Part shown: positions 1 through 9,000 of the stretch, one piece after another
How the letters are laid out: each line of letters starts with the position of its first letter
Numbering within the stretch: the stretch's first letter is position 1
From: Limisoma sp963590405
GTDB lineage: Bacteria > Bacteroidota > Bacteroidia > Bacteroidales > Muribaculaceae
Reading direction: 5' to 3'
Assembly (NCBI GenBank): GCA_963590405.1
Contig: CAVAPE010000032.1
Coordinates: 1-25,385, forward strand
DNA: 25,385 nt
Position numbers and translations under genes: made by a program
Notes under the pieces: generated by a model
Seen by the model: only the letters and a program-made list of their open reading frames with translations
What the model was told of the DNA's origin: nothing
Databases searched by the model: none

Positions 1-10
1 TACATTTAAA

Positions 11-60
11 GGCGCATATCGGCGATATTTAACAAATATTTTCTATATGCGCCGTTTTTT
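11..60 (+). terminator. Rho-independent terminator of an upstream gene
   Basis: GGCGCATAT (11-19) pairs perfectly with ATATGCGCC (45-53), and a run of six T follows at 55-60. The 25-nt loop is AT-rich. No gene for it lies in the window, so it probably ends a plus-strand gene to the left and insulates the inositol synthase gene. Confidence 0.75.
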
Positions 61-105
61 ACCAAGTTTTAGGTAATTTAGACCACTTATTTATTTAAAA
101 AAAAT

Positions 106-135
106 TTTGCATTAAGGATTTTAGCAGTACTTTTG
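106..135 (+). promoter_or_regulatory. Bacteroidota-type promoter of the inositol-phosphate synthase gene
   Basis: TTTG (106-109) lies 18 nt before TACTTTTG (128-135). This fits the Bacteroidota sigma-ABfr pattern of a -33 TTTG and a -7 TAnnTTTG. Transcription would begin near 142, leaving a leader of about 50 nt before the ATG at 193. Confidence 0.6.
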
Positions 136-192
136 ACACGTGGATTACAATCCAATTAAATTTTGGAAACAACGTAAAGAAAATACACTAAA

Positions 193-1500
193 ATGGAAAA
201 TTGCAAAGTTAAGAAAGCAGAAGGCAAATTAGGCGTACTCGTAGTAGGTCTTGGTGCCGTATCAACAACATTTATGACAGGCGTCCTTATGGTCCGCAAA
301 GGTTTGGCTAAACCAGTCGGCTCAATGACGCAGTACGACAAAATCCGCGTAGGCCGCGGTGCTGAAAAGAAATATCTCCACTACAAAGACATAGTTCCTA
401 TGGCCGACCTCAACGACATCGTGTTCGGCTCTTGGGACGTTTATCCTGCTAACGCATACGAATCAGCAATCAACGCTGAAGTACTCAAAGAGAAAGACAT
501 TGAGCCTGTAAAGGACGAACTTGTAAAGATCGTGCCTATGAAGGCCGCTTTCGACCACAACTACGCTAAGCGTCTCGACGGCGACAACGTGAAGCAATGC
601 ACAAGCCGCTGGGATATGGTAGAGCAACTGCGTGAGGACATCCGCAACTTCAAGAAAGCAAACAACTGCGACCGCATCGTTGTGCTCTGGGCAGCATCTA
701 CCGAAGTCTACGTACCAGTAGACGAGAAAGTTCACGGCACTCTCGCTGCCCTCGAAGCAGCAATGAAGGCCGACGACAAAGAGCACATCGCTCCTTCTAT
801 GTGCTACGCTTACGCAGCCCTCACCGAAGGCGCTCCATTCATCATGGGTGCTCCAAACACCACAGTCGACATCCCTGCAATGTGGGAACTCGCTGAGAAG
901 ACCAAGATGCCTATCGCTGGCAAGGACTTCAAGACTGGTCAAACATTGGTTAAGTCGGGCTTCGCTCCAATCATCGGCACTCGTTGCCTCGGTCTTTCGG
1001 GATGGTTCTCAACCAACATCCTCGGCAACCGCGATGGTCTCGTGCTCGACGAGCCAGCAAACTTCCGCACTAAGGAGGTCAGCAAACTTTCTACACTCGA
1101 GTCAATCCTCGTGCCCGAGAATCAACCAGACCTCTACAAGGACTACTACCACAAAGTTCGCATCAACTACTATCCCCCACGCAACGACAACAAAGAGGGA
1201 TGGGACAACATCGACATCTTCGGATGGATGGGCTACCCAATGCAAATCAAGATCAACTTCCTTTGCCGCGACTCTATCCTCGCAGCACCTCTTTGCCTCG
1301 ACCTCGTGCTTCTCAGCGACCTTGCTGCACGCGCCGGCCGCTACGGCACTCAGCGCTTCTTGAGTTTCTTCCTCAAGAGCCCAATGCACGACTACACTCA
1401 GAACGAGGTGCCTGTAAACCACCTGTTCCAGCAGTACGTAATGCTCAAAAACGCTCTCCGCGAAATGGGCGGCTACGAGGCTGACGAAGAAATCGACTAA
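193..1500 (+). CDS. ino1: myo-inositol-1-phosphate synthase (inositol-3-phosphate synthase)
   Basis: Predicted to convert D-glucose 6-phosphate to 1D-myo-inositol 3-phosphate using NAD+ in a cytoplasmic internal redox cycle, the committed step of inositol synthesis. The 435-residue protein opens with a Rossmann dinucleotide loop, GLGAVST at residues 19-25. The family core follows, including the NILGNRDG segment in the middle and conserved FGWMGYP and INFLCRDSILAAP stretches towards the C terminus. The length is typical of bacterial Ino1. The ATG at 193 puts the Rossmann strand at the very N terminus, as in homologues. In Bacteroides, Ino1 feeds inositol phospholipids and inositol sphingolipids, but the lipid genes usually found with it are not in this window. 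The gene sits alone between two terminators, so it appears monocistronic. The family call is very secure; the lipid role is an inference. Confidence 0.95.
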   Translation: MENCKVKKAEGKLGVLVVGLGAVSTTFMTGVLMVRKGLAKPVGSMTQYDKIRVGRGAEKKYLHYKDIVPMADLNDIVFGSWDVYPANAYESAINAEVLKEKDIEPVKDELVKIVPMKAAFDHNYAKRLDGDNVKQCTSRWDMVEQLREDIRNFKKANNCDRIVVLWAASTEVYVPVDEKVHGTLAALEAAMKADDKEHIAPSMCYAYAALTEGAPFIMGAPNTTVDIPAMWELAEKTKMPIAGKDFKTGQTLVKSGFAPIIGTRCLGLSGWFSTNILGNRDGLVLDEPANFRTKEVSKLSTLESILVPENQPDLYKDYYHKVRINYYPPRNDNKEGWDNIDIFGWMGYPMQIKINFLCRDSILAAPLCLDLVLLSDLAARAGRYGTQRFLSFFLKSPMHDYTQNEVPVNHLFQQYVMLKNALREMGGYEADEEID

Positions 1501-1526
1501 TCTTCTACCTAAAATATCAATATCAC

Positions 1527-1556
1527 GGCGGCATCCTCCAAGGTGCCGCCTTTTTT
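1527..1556 (+). terminator. Rho-independent terminator of ino1
   Basis: GGCGGCA (1527-1533) pairs perfectly with TGCCGCC (1544-1550), and six T follow at 1551-1556. It begins 27 bp after the ino1 stop codon. Confidence 0.9.
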
Positions 1557-1566
1557 ATTGCCATTC

Positions 1567-1578
1567 AGTTGAAAAACT
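1567..1578 (+). repeat. Left copy of a 12-bp inverted repeat flanking the DUF1016 gene
   Basis: AGTTGAAAAACT at 1567-1578 is the exact reverse complement of 2706-2717. The two copies bracket the DUF1016 gene at 65 bp beyond its stop and 18 bp before its start. Each copy is also a small dyad (AGTT-GAAA-AACT). Confidence 0.5.
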
Positions 1579-1643
1579 ATAGTATGGTAAGCATCTAAAA
1601 TAGGCTATCCTGTTGACAACTTTACAATTTCGCTAATCCACTT

Positions 1644-2687
1644 TTATTCCACAATACCGTCGTTTAAGTTATGTTGTATTTTATACAAATCCTTCTGACG
1701 TTCAATTTCTTTTCGCAGTTGTTCCTCCGTAGGCAAATAAAGCTTATACTTTGTTGCAAAAAGTTGTTCATTGCCCTTGAGAATGGAATATCGGGCAATA
1801 TCCTCATCCGTTTCCGAACACAAGACAATACCTATAGTAGGATTGTCTCCTTCTGTGCATTTCAATTCATCATACATACGGACATACATATCCATTTGAC
1901 CGATATCCTGATGTGTTATTTTTCCAACTTTCAAATCTATAAGCACGTAGCACTTTAAAATTACATTATAAAGCACAAGGTCTACAAAGTAGTCATCAGC
2001 ATCCGTCCGTATATGTTGTTGCCTGGCGACAAAGGCGAACCCCCGCCCCATTTCCATCAAGAAGTCTTTCAAATGCGAAATAATGCTTGACTCCAATTCT
2101 TTTTCTGAAAAACTATCTTCAAGTTTAAATCCCAAAAATTCTCCCATAAAAGGAGTTTTTAAAATTTCTGTATTCTTGGCGGAGATTTGCGTTCCTTTCT
2201 TCTCGATTATTTGAGGTTGCGAATAATGGCGCTCATAATATTGCGTGGATATGTTCCTTTTCAAAGTATTGATGCTCCACATTTGATCCGAGGCTGCTTC
2301 AAGATACCATTTTCTGGCTACCTCATCACCCACTCTAAGAATTTCTATAATATGTGACCATCTCAAATTTTGCAAACGCGTTTGCAAAATTGAGACATCT
2401 GGAATTGTCAAATAGAATTTTCTGAAGTATGCGAGGTATCTTTTGCTATAGCCACTGCCGTACTCGCGTGTCAGCTCATCCGATAGATGTACCAACAATT
2501 GAGTTCCATAAGCTGCACGATTACACCCTTTTTGTTCTTCTTCGACAATACGTTTGCCCACGTTCCAATATGTAGAAATCATAGTGGCGTCAACCGCAGC
2601 ATAAGCCAAAGACCGACCTTTATTGATAATGGTCTTTACATCTTCGAAAAATTTTCTGTCAATATTTATATCTAATTCCGTGTTCAT
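1644..2687 (-). CDS. YhcG/DUF1016 family PD-(D/E)XK nuclease-domain protein
   Basis: A 347-residue protein of the YhcG (DUF1016) family. The N-terminal half (about 15-155) is the helical DUF1016_N region, with the family's AYxxVDATMISTYWNVGKRI-like segment and a GYSKRYLAYFRKFY segment. The C-terminal half (about 180-330) is a restriction-endonuclease-like fold: D236 in DYFVDLVLYN, D251-L-K253 in LIDLKVGK, and Q264 in GQMDMY are the expected PD-(D/E)XK residues, so the active site looks intact. The substrate is unknown; relatives occur near restriction-modification and mobile loci. There is no SD-like site before the ATG. The gene is more AT-rich than the ino1 and PUL genes around it and is bracketed by a 12-bp inverted repeat, both compatible with horizontal acquisition. 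The family call is firm and the biological role unknown. Confidence 0.9.
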   Translation of the reverse strand: MNTELDINIDRKFFEDVKTIINKGRSLAYAAVDATMISTYWNVGKRIVEEEQKGCNRAAYGTQLLVHLSDELTREYGSGYSKRYLAYFRKFYLTIPDVSILQTRLQNLRWSHIIEILRVGDEVARKWYLEAASDQMWSINTLKRNISTQYYERHYSQPQIIEKKGTQISAKNTEILKTPFMGEFLGFKLEDSFSEKELESSIISHLKDFLMEMGRGFAFVARQQHIRTDADDYFVDLVLYNVILKCYVLIDLKVGKITHQDIGQMDMYVRMYDELKCTEGDNPTIGIVLCSETDEDIARYSILKGNEQLFATKYKLYLPTEEQLRKEIERQKDLYKIQHNLNDGIVE

Positions 2688-2705
2688 TCTATTATTTTTT
2701 CTAAC

Positions 2706-2717
2706 AGTTTTTCAACT
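2706..2717 (-). repeat. Right copy of the 12-bp inverted repeat flanking the DUF1016 gene
   Basis: AGTTTTTCAACT at 2706-2717 is the exact reverse complement of 1567-1578, just upstream of the DUF1016 start codon. Confidence 0.5.
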
Positions 2718-2771
2718 CACCTATGCGGTGCTGATTGATTGTCTCTGCAGTTTGATAGAATCCGTCAACTA

Positions 2772-2792
2772 ACTGAGGGTCAGAACCTCAGT
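2772..2792. repeat. Perfect 7-bp hairpin in the intergenic region upstream of the DUF1016 gene
   Basis: ACTGAGG (2772-2778) and CCTCAGT (2786-2792) are perfect inverted repeats around a 7-nt loop. There is no T run on either strand, so it does not look like an intrinsic terminator. It lies between the regulator gene's end and the DUF1016 start, and could be a leader hairpin or a protein-binding dyad. Confidence 0.4.
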
Positions 2793-2832
2793 GCCGCGGC
2801 GAACAGAGTCATTGTACAAATCTTATATACTA

Positions 2833-2840
2833 CAAATTTA
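2833..2840 (-). promoter_or_regulatory. Possible -7 element for the DUF1016 gene
   Basis: Read on the minus strand this is TAAATTTG, a match to TAnnTTTG. No clear TTTG lies at the expected -33 distance, and the implied leader is about 140 nt, so this is a weak candidate. Confidence 0.25.
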
Positions 2841-2874
2841 AGGAAAATATTCGCTTATCAGACTATTCTGGCGG

Positions 2875-5688
2875 TTAAAACTCGAGGAGGAAGTCGGTGA
2901 GCGACTTGTCGGAAGGGATGCCGAGTTTCTTGCGGATGCGGTAGCGTACGCCCTCTACTCCGCGAATGGAGAGGTGGGTAAAAGAGGCTATGTCCTTGGT
3001 ATTGAGGTTAAGACGAAGCAACGCACAGATTTTCAGGTCGTTGGACGTAAGTTCGGGGTACTGCTCGTGCAAATTGCGGAAGAAGCGCTTGTGGATGAGG
3101 TCGAAGTTGTTGTGGTATGTGCTCCAGAAGAGTTCGCTGTCGCCCTCCTTCAGTTGCTGGAGAATGCGGTTGGCGTTTTTCGACGTGATGGTACCATGGC
3201 GCATACCTTCGAGTAATTGCTCACGCACACTCTCCATCGAGTTTTTCATCGCCACCATATCGAGCGCCATGCTCGCCACGTCCTTACCCTTCACCGACAG
3301 TTCGTTTTCGAGGATAACCTTCTGCTGCTCAGCGATGATGCGCTCCTGTTCGAGCACCTTCATCTTCTGCTGCACCAGTTCCTGCTCGGCAGCCTTGCGG
3401 TTGCGCGCCAACACTTTGGCAGTGCGCCAACGGATAAAGAGATAGGTCAAGGCAAACGCCACACCGACATAGAGAAGCCACGCCCAGATGGACTTAAAGA
3501 ACGGTGTAGGGTAACTGAAATGATAGGCTACCGTGCCAAGGGTGTTACCAGCAACGTCGCAGACCTTCACCGTAAGCGAATAACTGCCATAGTTGAGGTT
3601 GGAATAGGTTGCCACGGGCGAGGAAGATGTTTCGTTGACCGTCTTTCCGCCACCCACGAGCGAATAGCAGAACAGTAGGCGGGTATTGTCGTAATTAGGA
3701 TAGGAAATGCGCACGGAGATGTTACCCTTCACCTTGCAGTCGCCCACGAGAGGCAGTTGCACCACACTGTTGTCGGTGCGGCGGGTCGTCACTGAGGCTA
3801 TGTGCGGAGTGAACTTCACCGATTTGGGTTTGGCGGTGCGCATGTCGTAGCGCCCGAGGGCATCGTTGAGGAAAAAGTAGGTGTAGCGATCATCAACAAA
3901 CATCGACCTACCGTAGATGTTACATTCCTGTCCGAAAATGGTGTTGGGGATAAACGTAAAGGGTTTAACAGACTGCCCGTTACCCTGCATCAGCCAATAG
4001 CCGTCGGCATCCGACAGCCAGAACGTACTTCTATCGACAAACGCAGAAGACAGCACTGCATTTTTGCCGTATCTGCCTAAGACATCGTAGGGAAGCACGC
4101 GTTTGCGTATGTCGTCGTAGGTGTAGAGTTTGCCGCCGTAGGCAAACACCACGCGCCCGAGGATGTTCATGACGTGAAACATCTGTTCGGCACCGTTGTC
4201 GAGCGAGGGGTAGTATTTCACGGCGGTGAACTGCGTAAGGTCGCGAGAGAGTTCGAGTTGGTACATACCCTTACTCATATGGGATGCCCAGATTACGCCA
4301 CGAGAGTCAATCTCGAACTCGCGCACTGGTGCACTGAAGCCCTTAATTTCGCACACGAAACGCCAGCCGTCGGCGGCTTCGCGATAGAGGCGGAAAGTAG
4401 TGTAAGTTGACTCTATCAAAGCGTGCTGCCCGAAGAGGTTGTATTCCCTCATTCCCGTGCTGCCCATACCCATTGTCGGCACGGTCACGTTGGTGGCTTT
4501 CAGTCCGTCAACCGACTTGAGGCTCAAATTGTTGCCCACATAGATCTTGCCACCCATACGCTCCACGTGCCAGTTCTGGTCCTCGCACCCGGGCACTTGA
4601 AAGCGTGCACCAGTCTGCAGGTTGCATTGCCACAACGCTTGGTTGGTGGCAAGATATGCCACGTTGCCAAGCGTAGCCATGCCATAAACCATGCCGATGC
4701 CGTCCATACGCATCAGCGTAACCGGCAACCCTGCATGGATAAGCGAAATACCGTTGTCGAGGGCCGCCCATACGTTTCCGCCACGGCTGCAATAGAGTCC
4801 GAGCACGGTGTTGTTGCCCAGCCCGTTATGCTTGTCGTAGTGCCACAACTGTTCGCCAGTTTTGATGTCAATGGCAAAGACACCGTTTTTAATCGTGCCC
4901 ACCACGAGCACCGACGGCGAGAGCATAACCGTGCGGTTGATGATGCCCTGTTGCAACAAGGCATCCACCTGCGTAGCCAACGGCTGCACCTGTCCGCCAC
5001 GCACTACATACAAGCCATGCCGGCAAGTGGCGAGAATCCAAGCGTCGTTGCCGAAGGCGTGCATGCCCATCACGTGGTCGTTGGCATAAGCGCTACTGCT
5101 AACCACAGAGACAAACCGCCCGTCGTCGACGCGACAAAGGTCGCCATTGATGATTTGCGCATAAATCTTGCCGCGCACGGCAAAAAACCAAAGTGGAAGG
5201 GTGTCCTTATAATAGTACGTCGACACGCGCTTGCCGTCGTAGCAGAAAAACGAAGAAAACGACTGAAACCAGATTCTTCCGCGATCGTCCTTCAGGATGT
5301 TCCAAATCTCGTCGTTATGGCTCTCAACGCCCTTAGGCCAAAGTGATTTATAGAGCATCGTGCCGAAAGCGTCGCGCTCGAAATAGCCGAAATCGGTGTA
5401 AGAGCCCACATAGATGCGCTTACCGTCGGGAAACACCGAACGCACAATGCCGCGGCTGGGGAGGAGCGTTGACTGCCACTCGTAGCCGTCGAATGAAAGT
5501 AAGCCATTGTTGTTGGCGAAGTACATTGTGCCGTCGTCGTCCTGCGAGCATGCCCAGTTCTGCATGCCCATACGGTAGTCGAACGAGGAGTAGTGGGAGA
5601 TTATAGGTACAAACTGTTGCGACCATGCCGCAACGGAGGCTACGACCGCAAAAAGAATTGTAAAAACGAGTCGATATATAGATTTCAT
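2875..5688 (-). CDS. Membrane-anchored PUL regulator: beta-propeller sensor, Y_Y_Y domain, TM, LuxR-type HTH
   Basis: A 937-residue one-component sensor-regulator, transcribed away from susC. The order is: signal-anchor at residues 1-24; a long periplasmic beta-propeller-like sensor (about 25-645, with repeats such as DDGTMYFANNNGLLSFDG and DDRGRIWFQS); a Y_Y_Y/triple-tyrosine-type domain (about 655-725, GSYSLTVKVCDVAG); one membrane span (about 731-752); a cytoplasmic coiled coil rich in Q/E/K; and a C-terminal LuxR-like helix-turn-helix in the last ~65 residues (LTSNDLKICALLRLNLNTKD). There is no histidine-kinase, ATPase or receiver domain, so it is not a hybrid two-component system. Architecture and divergent position argue that it senses the PUL's glycan product in the periplasm and controls the susC promoter. 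Regulation of this operon is inferred from position. A minus-strand TATATTTG lies about 25 bp upstream of the start. Confidence 0.88.
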   Translation of the reverse strand: MKSIYRLVFTILFAVVASVAAWSQQFVPIISHYSSFDYRMGMQNWACSQDDDGTMYFANNNGLLSFDGYEWQSTLLPSRGIVRSVFPDGKRIYVGSYTDFGYFERDAFGTMLYKSLWPKGVESHNDEIWNILKDDRGRIWFQSFSSFFCYDGKRVSTYYYKDTLPLWFFAVRGKIYAQIINGDLCRVDDGRFVSVVSSSAYANDHVMGMHAFGNDAWILATCRHGLYVVRGGQVQPLATQVDALLQQGIINRTVMLSPSVLVVGTIKNGVFAIDIKTGEQLWHYDKHNGLGNNTVLGLYCSRGGNVWAALDNGISLIHAGLPVTLMRMDGIGMVYGMATLGNVAYLATNQALWQCNLQTGARFQVPGCEDQNWHVERMGGKIYVGNNLSLKSVDGLKATNVTVPTMGMGSTGMREYNLFGQHALIESTYTTFRLYREAADGWRFVCEIKGFSAPVREFEIDSRGVIWASHMSKGMYQLELSRDLTQFTAVKYYPSLDNGAEQMFHVMNILGRVVFAYGGKLYTYDDIRKRVLPYDVLGRYGKNAVLSSAFVDRSTFWLSDADGYWLMQGNGQSVKPFTFIPNTIFGQECNIYGRSMFVDDRYTYFFLNDALGRYDMRTAKPKSVKFTPHIASVTTRRTDNSVVQLPLVGDCKVKGNISVRISYPNYDNTRLLFCYSLVGGGKTVNETSSSPVATYSNLNYGSYSLTVKVCDVAGNTLGTVAYHFSYPTPFFKSIWAWLLYVGVAFALTYLFIRWRTAKVLARNRKAAEQELVQQKMKVLEQERIIAEQQKVILENELSVKGKDVASMALDMVAMKNSMESVREQLLEGMRHGTITSKNANRILQQLKEGDSELFWSTYHNNFDLIHKRFFRNLHEQYPELTSNDLKICALLRLNLNTKDIASFTHLSIRGVEGVRYRIRKKLGIPSDKSLTDFLLEF

Positions 5689-5712
5689 TGAGTAGGTTCA
5701 AATAATCAACCA

Positions 5713-5720
5713 CAAATATA
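5713..5720 (-). promoter_or_regulatory. -7 element of the regulator gene promoter
   Basis: Minus-strand TATATTTG is a perfect TAnnTTTG match, placing a start site near 5706 and a leader under 20 nt before the ATG at 5688. The -33 TTTG is not clear; the nearest lies 24 nt upstream, longer than usual. Confidence 0.45.
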
Positions 5721-5810
5721 ATAAAAAAATATAGCGAAAAAGTACAAAAATTAAGATTTTAGGCATCATTTCTGCAAATTTCTATTTATCAGCGTTTTGC
5801 ACATAGCCAT

Positions 5811-5859
5811 CGTAATAATAGCGTAGTGTTATAGAACATAATCGTAGTTAAAAAGTAGT
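5811..5859 (+). promoter_or_regulatory. Helically phased direct repeats (CGTAGT type) upstream of the susC promoter
   Basis: CGTAAT (5811), CGTAGT (5822), CGTAGT (5843) and AGTAGT (5854) start 11, 21 and 11 bp apart, close to one, two and one helical turns. The array ends 6 bp before the -33 TTTG, where an activator would bind. It is a candidate target for the divergently encoded HTH regulator. The units are only six bases and partly degenerate. Confidence 0.4.
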
Positions 5860-5865
5860 GCTCTG

Positions 5866-5897
5866 TTTGTGAACAAATTTAAACCTCTTTTACTTTG
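5866..5897 (+). promoter_or_regulatory. Bacteroidota-type promoter of the PUL operon (susC)
   Basis: TTTG (5866-5869) and TTACTTTG (5890-5897, one mismatch to TAnnTTTG) are 20 nt apart. The start site would be near 5903, giving a leader of about 110 nt before the susC ATG at 6013. The imperfect -7 fits an activator-dependent promoter. The rest of the 324-bp gap 5689-6012 holds the divergent -7 element and the phased repeats; no small gene is visible. Confidence 0.5.
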
Positions 5898-6012
5898 TGC
5901 CCAGAAAAACTTGTCGGCTCACCACCGGCTCAAAAAAGAGTTTATAAAAAAGCGAACAACTGACACTAAAACGAAATTTATTAATCAACCTAACATAAAC
6001 TAATCAAAGAAA

Positions 6013-9000
6013 ATGAAAAAAAATGCGCTTTTTCTTTTAGGCACTGCATTCGCCGCTCAACTGGCTTTCGGTCAGAACCAAGTGGTGAAAGGCAGCGTGT
6101 TTGACAGTTCAGGTCAACCCGTAATCGGTGCCACTGTCAAGGTTAATGGAACCAACAAAACCGCAGTGTCGGACATTGACGGCAACTTCATTCTTAATGA
6201 CGTTGACCCGAATGCCAAAGTAACAATCTCATTTTTGGGTATGCAGCCTATCACTGTAAAAGCATCAGAAGTGAAAGGCATCGTCCTGAAGGACGACTCA
6301 CAGATGCTTGACGACGTGGTGGTAATCGGTTATGGTTCTGCCAAAGCCAAGGACCTCACCTCCCCTATCACAGTGGTGAAGGCAGCCGACTTGCAGTCAA
6401 CTCCATCATCATCGCCAATGGCTGCCCTCCAAGGCAAGGTAGCCGGCGTTAACGTAATCAACAGCGGTACTCCTGGTGCTGGTCCTACAGTCCGCATCCG
6501 TGGTGCTGGTTCATTCGCCAACTCATCACCTTTGTATGTAGTTGACGGTATGTTCTACGACGACATCAACTTCCTCAACAACGACGACATCCAGGACATG
6601 ACCATCCTCAAGGATGCTTCGGCAGCAGCCATCTACGGTGTGCGTGCAGCCAACGGCGTTGTACTCATCACAACTAAGAAAGGTCAGAAGAACCAAAAGG
6701 CACAAATCACCTACGATGGTTATTTCGGCGTGCAGAAGGCTACAAACGTGCTCCAAATGGCAAGTTCGTCAGAGTACGCCACAATGCTTCTCGAGGCCAA
6801 CTACGACGCATATTTGCCTGTAATCAAGTCGTCTATCGACAAATACGGCGGCAGTTATGCTGACTCCGACTTCCACAACTGGACTTACGGCTCAAACACC
6901 GATTGGTATAAGGAATTGCTCCGCAGCGCATTCATGACCAACCACAGCGTAGGCATCAGCGGCGGCGGCGAAAGAGCCACTTACTCATTGGGCGTAAGTT
7001 ACTTGCACCAAGACGGTGTTATGAACGTTGAAAACAAGTACAACCGCCTCAACTTCCGCGCAGCCCTCGACTACGATGCAACAAAATGGTTGAAGGTGGG
7101 CTTCAACGGCGTGTTCAGCCAGTCATCGCAAGTATTGCCTAACAACTCTGCATGGCAACAGGCGTTCAACGCACCGGGTCTCTATCCAGTGTACGACGAG
7201 AACAACACCGAAGCAAAGCCTGACAAATATGCTTCACCAGCAACAATCGGCTATACATCAAACTTCTATAACCCAGTTGCAACAGCCAACTACTACAACT
7301 CGAAGAACGATGCAAAGCAGTTTATGACCAACTTCTATGCACAGTTCAACATCTTGCCTAACAAGTTGAACTTCAAGACAAGCGTGAACTACAACTTCCA
7401 GGACATCAATGGCAAGACGTTCACTCCTATCTATTATGTAAGCAGTTGGCAACAGAACTCGGCAACAAGCCTCAACAAGAGCAACACCCAATACAGCAAC
7501 TCAATTTGGGACAACACTCTTACCTATAAAGACAAATTCGGACGCAACAACTTCGGCGCAATGGTCGGCATGTCAATGCGTCAGGAAGTCTACAAAAATC
7601 TGTGGGGCACAGCGCCTAACGTGCCAGAAGGTAAAGACGCTTACCAATACCTCAGCCAAGGTAGCACAACAGGTATCACCCTCGGCGACGGCGGCACTCG
7701 CTACCGCGGCCTCTCCTACTTCGCTCGTTTGAACTACGACTACGCTAACAAGTATTACTTGATGTTCACAATGCGTGCCGATGGTTCTTCAAAGTATCAA
7801 GAACAATGGGGCTACTTCCCATCAGTTGGTGCATCATGGGTAATCAGCGAAGAAGAATTCATGAAGGAGCAGAAAGCCATCGACTACTTGAAACTCCGTG
7901 CAAGTTGGGGTAAACTCGGTAACGACCACGTGGCAGCAAGCGACGGCTTCGCATCAATCACTACTGGCAACAACGCTTCGGGTGTGTATGGCAGCACTAC
8001 CATCCCTGGCTATCAGAACACTACATATTTCAGTTGGTTGCAATGGGAAGTTGTTGACGAAATCAATGCAGGCTTCAACCTTTCTACTCTCAGAAACCGC
8101 TTGACAATCGACGCCGACTATTTCCACCGCATGACCAACCACGCAGTGATTTCGCCGCTCATCTCGTTTGAGAACACTACTCTCGCCGGCAACTACGGTA
8201 AGATCCTCAACCAAGGTGTCGACGTTTCAATCAACTGGAGCGACCGCGTAAGCAAGGACTTCTCTTACCACATCGGCGCTAACCTCTCTTACCTTAAAAA
8301 TGAGGTACGCGACCTCGGCGGCAAGACTATGATCAAGGGCGGCAAGACCGTCAACATCGTAGGCGAAGAGATGAACTCATTCTACGGCTACAAGGTTATC
8401 GGCATTTACCAAACAGAGGCAGAATGCAAAGCCGACAAGATTGCAGTTGCCAACGGTCTTGAGCCAGGCGACTTCAAATATGAGGACGTAAACGGCGACG
8501 GCGTTATCGACGCTAACGACAAGCAGACTCTCGGCTCTTACATTCCTAACTTCACATTCGGTGTTAACTTCGGTTTCCAATGGAAGAACCTCGACTTTGA
8601 GGTCAGCACCTACGGTCAGACCGGCGCACAGATGTACAACCGCAAGCGTGCATTGCGCTACGCTCAGAGTAACTACAACTTCGACCACGACCAGGTGGCT
8701 AACCGCTGGACAGGCGAAGGCTCTACCAACGAATATCCATCAGCAAAAGCCCTCGTGAAGGGTTGGAACGTGAGCGACCAACGCGTAAACTCGTTCTTCG
8801 TAGAGAGCGCCGACTTCTTCCGCATCCAGAATGCTACTATCGGCTACACCTTCAAGAACATCAAGTTCGGCTCATACACAATGCCAAGCATCCGCCTGAG
8901 CCTCACAGCCGACCGTCCTCTCACTCTCTTCAAGGCTAACTCATTCTCGCCTGAAATCAGCGACTCTGAGGGATGGGACACCGAAGTTTACCCACTTACA

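Noticed and set aside
4423..5346. A 307-codon plus-strand open frame opposite the regulator gene
   Set aside because: His/Val/Ala-rich antisense shadow of the propeller region, with no start context or motif.
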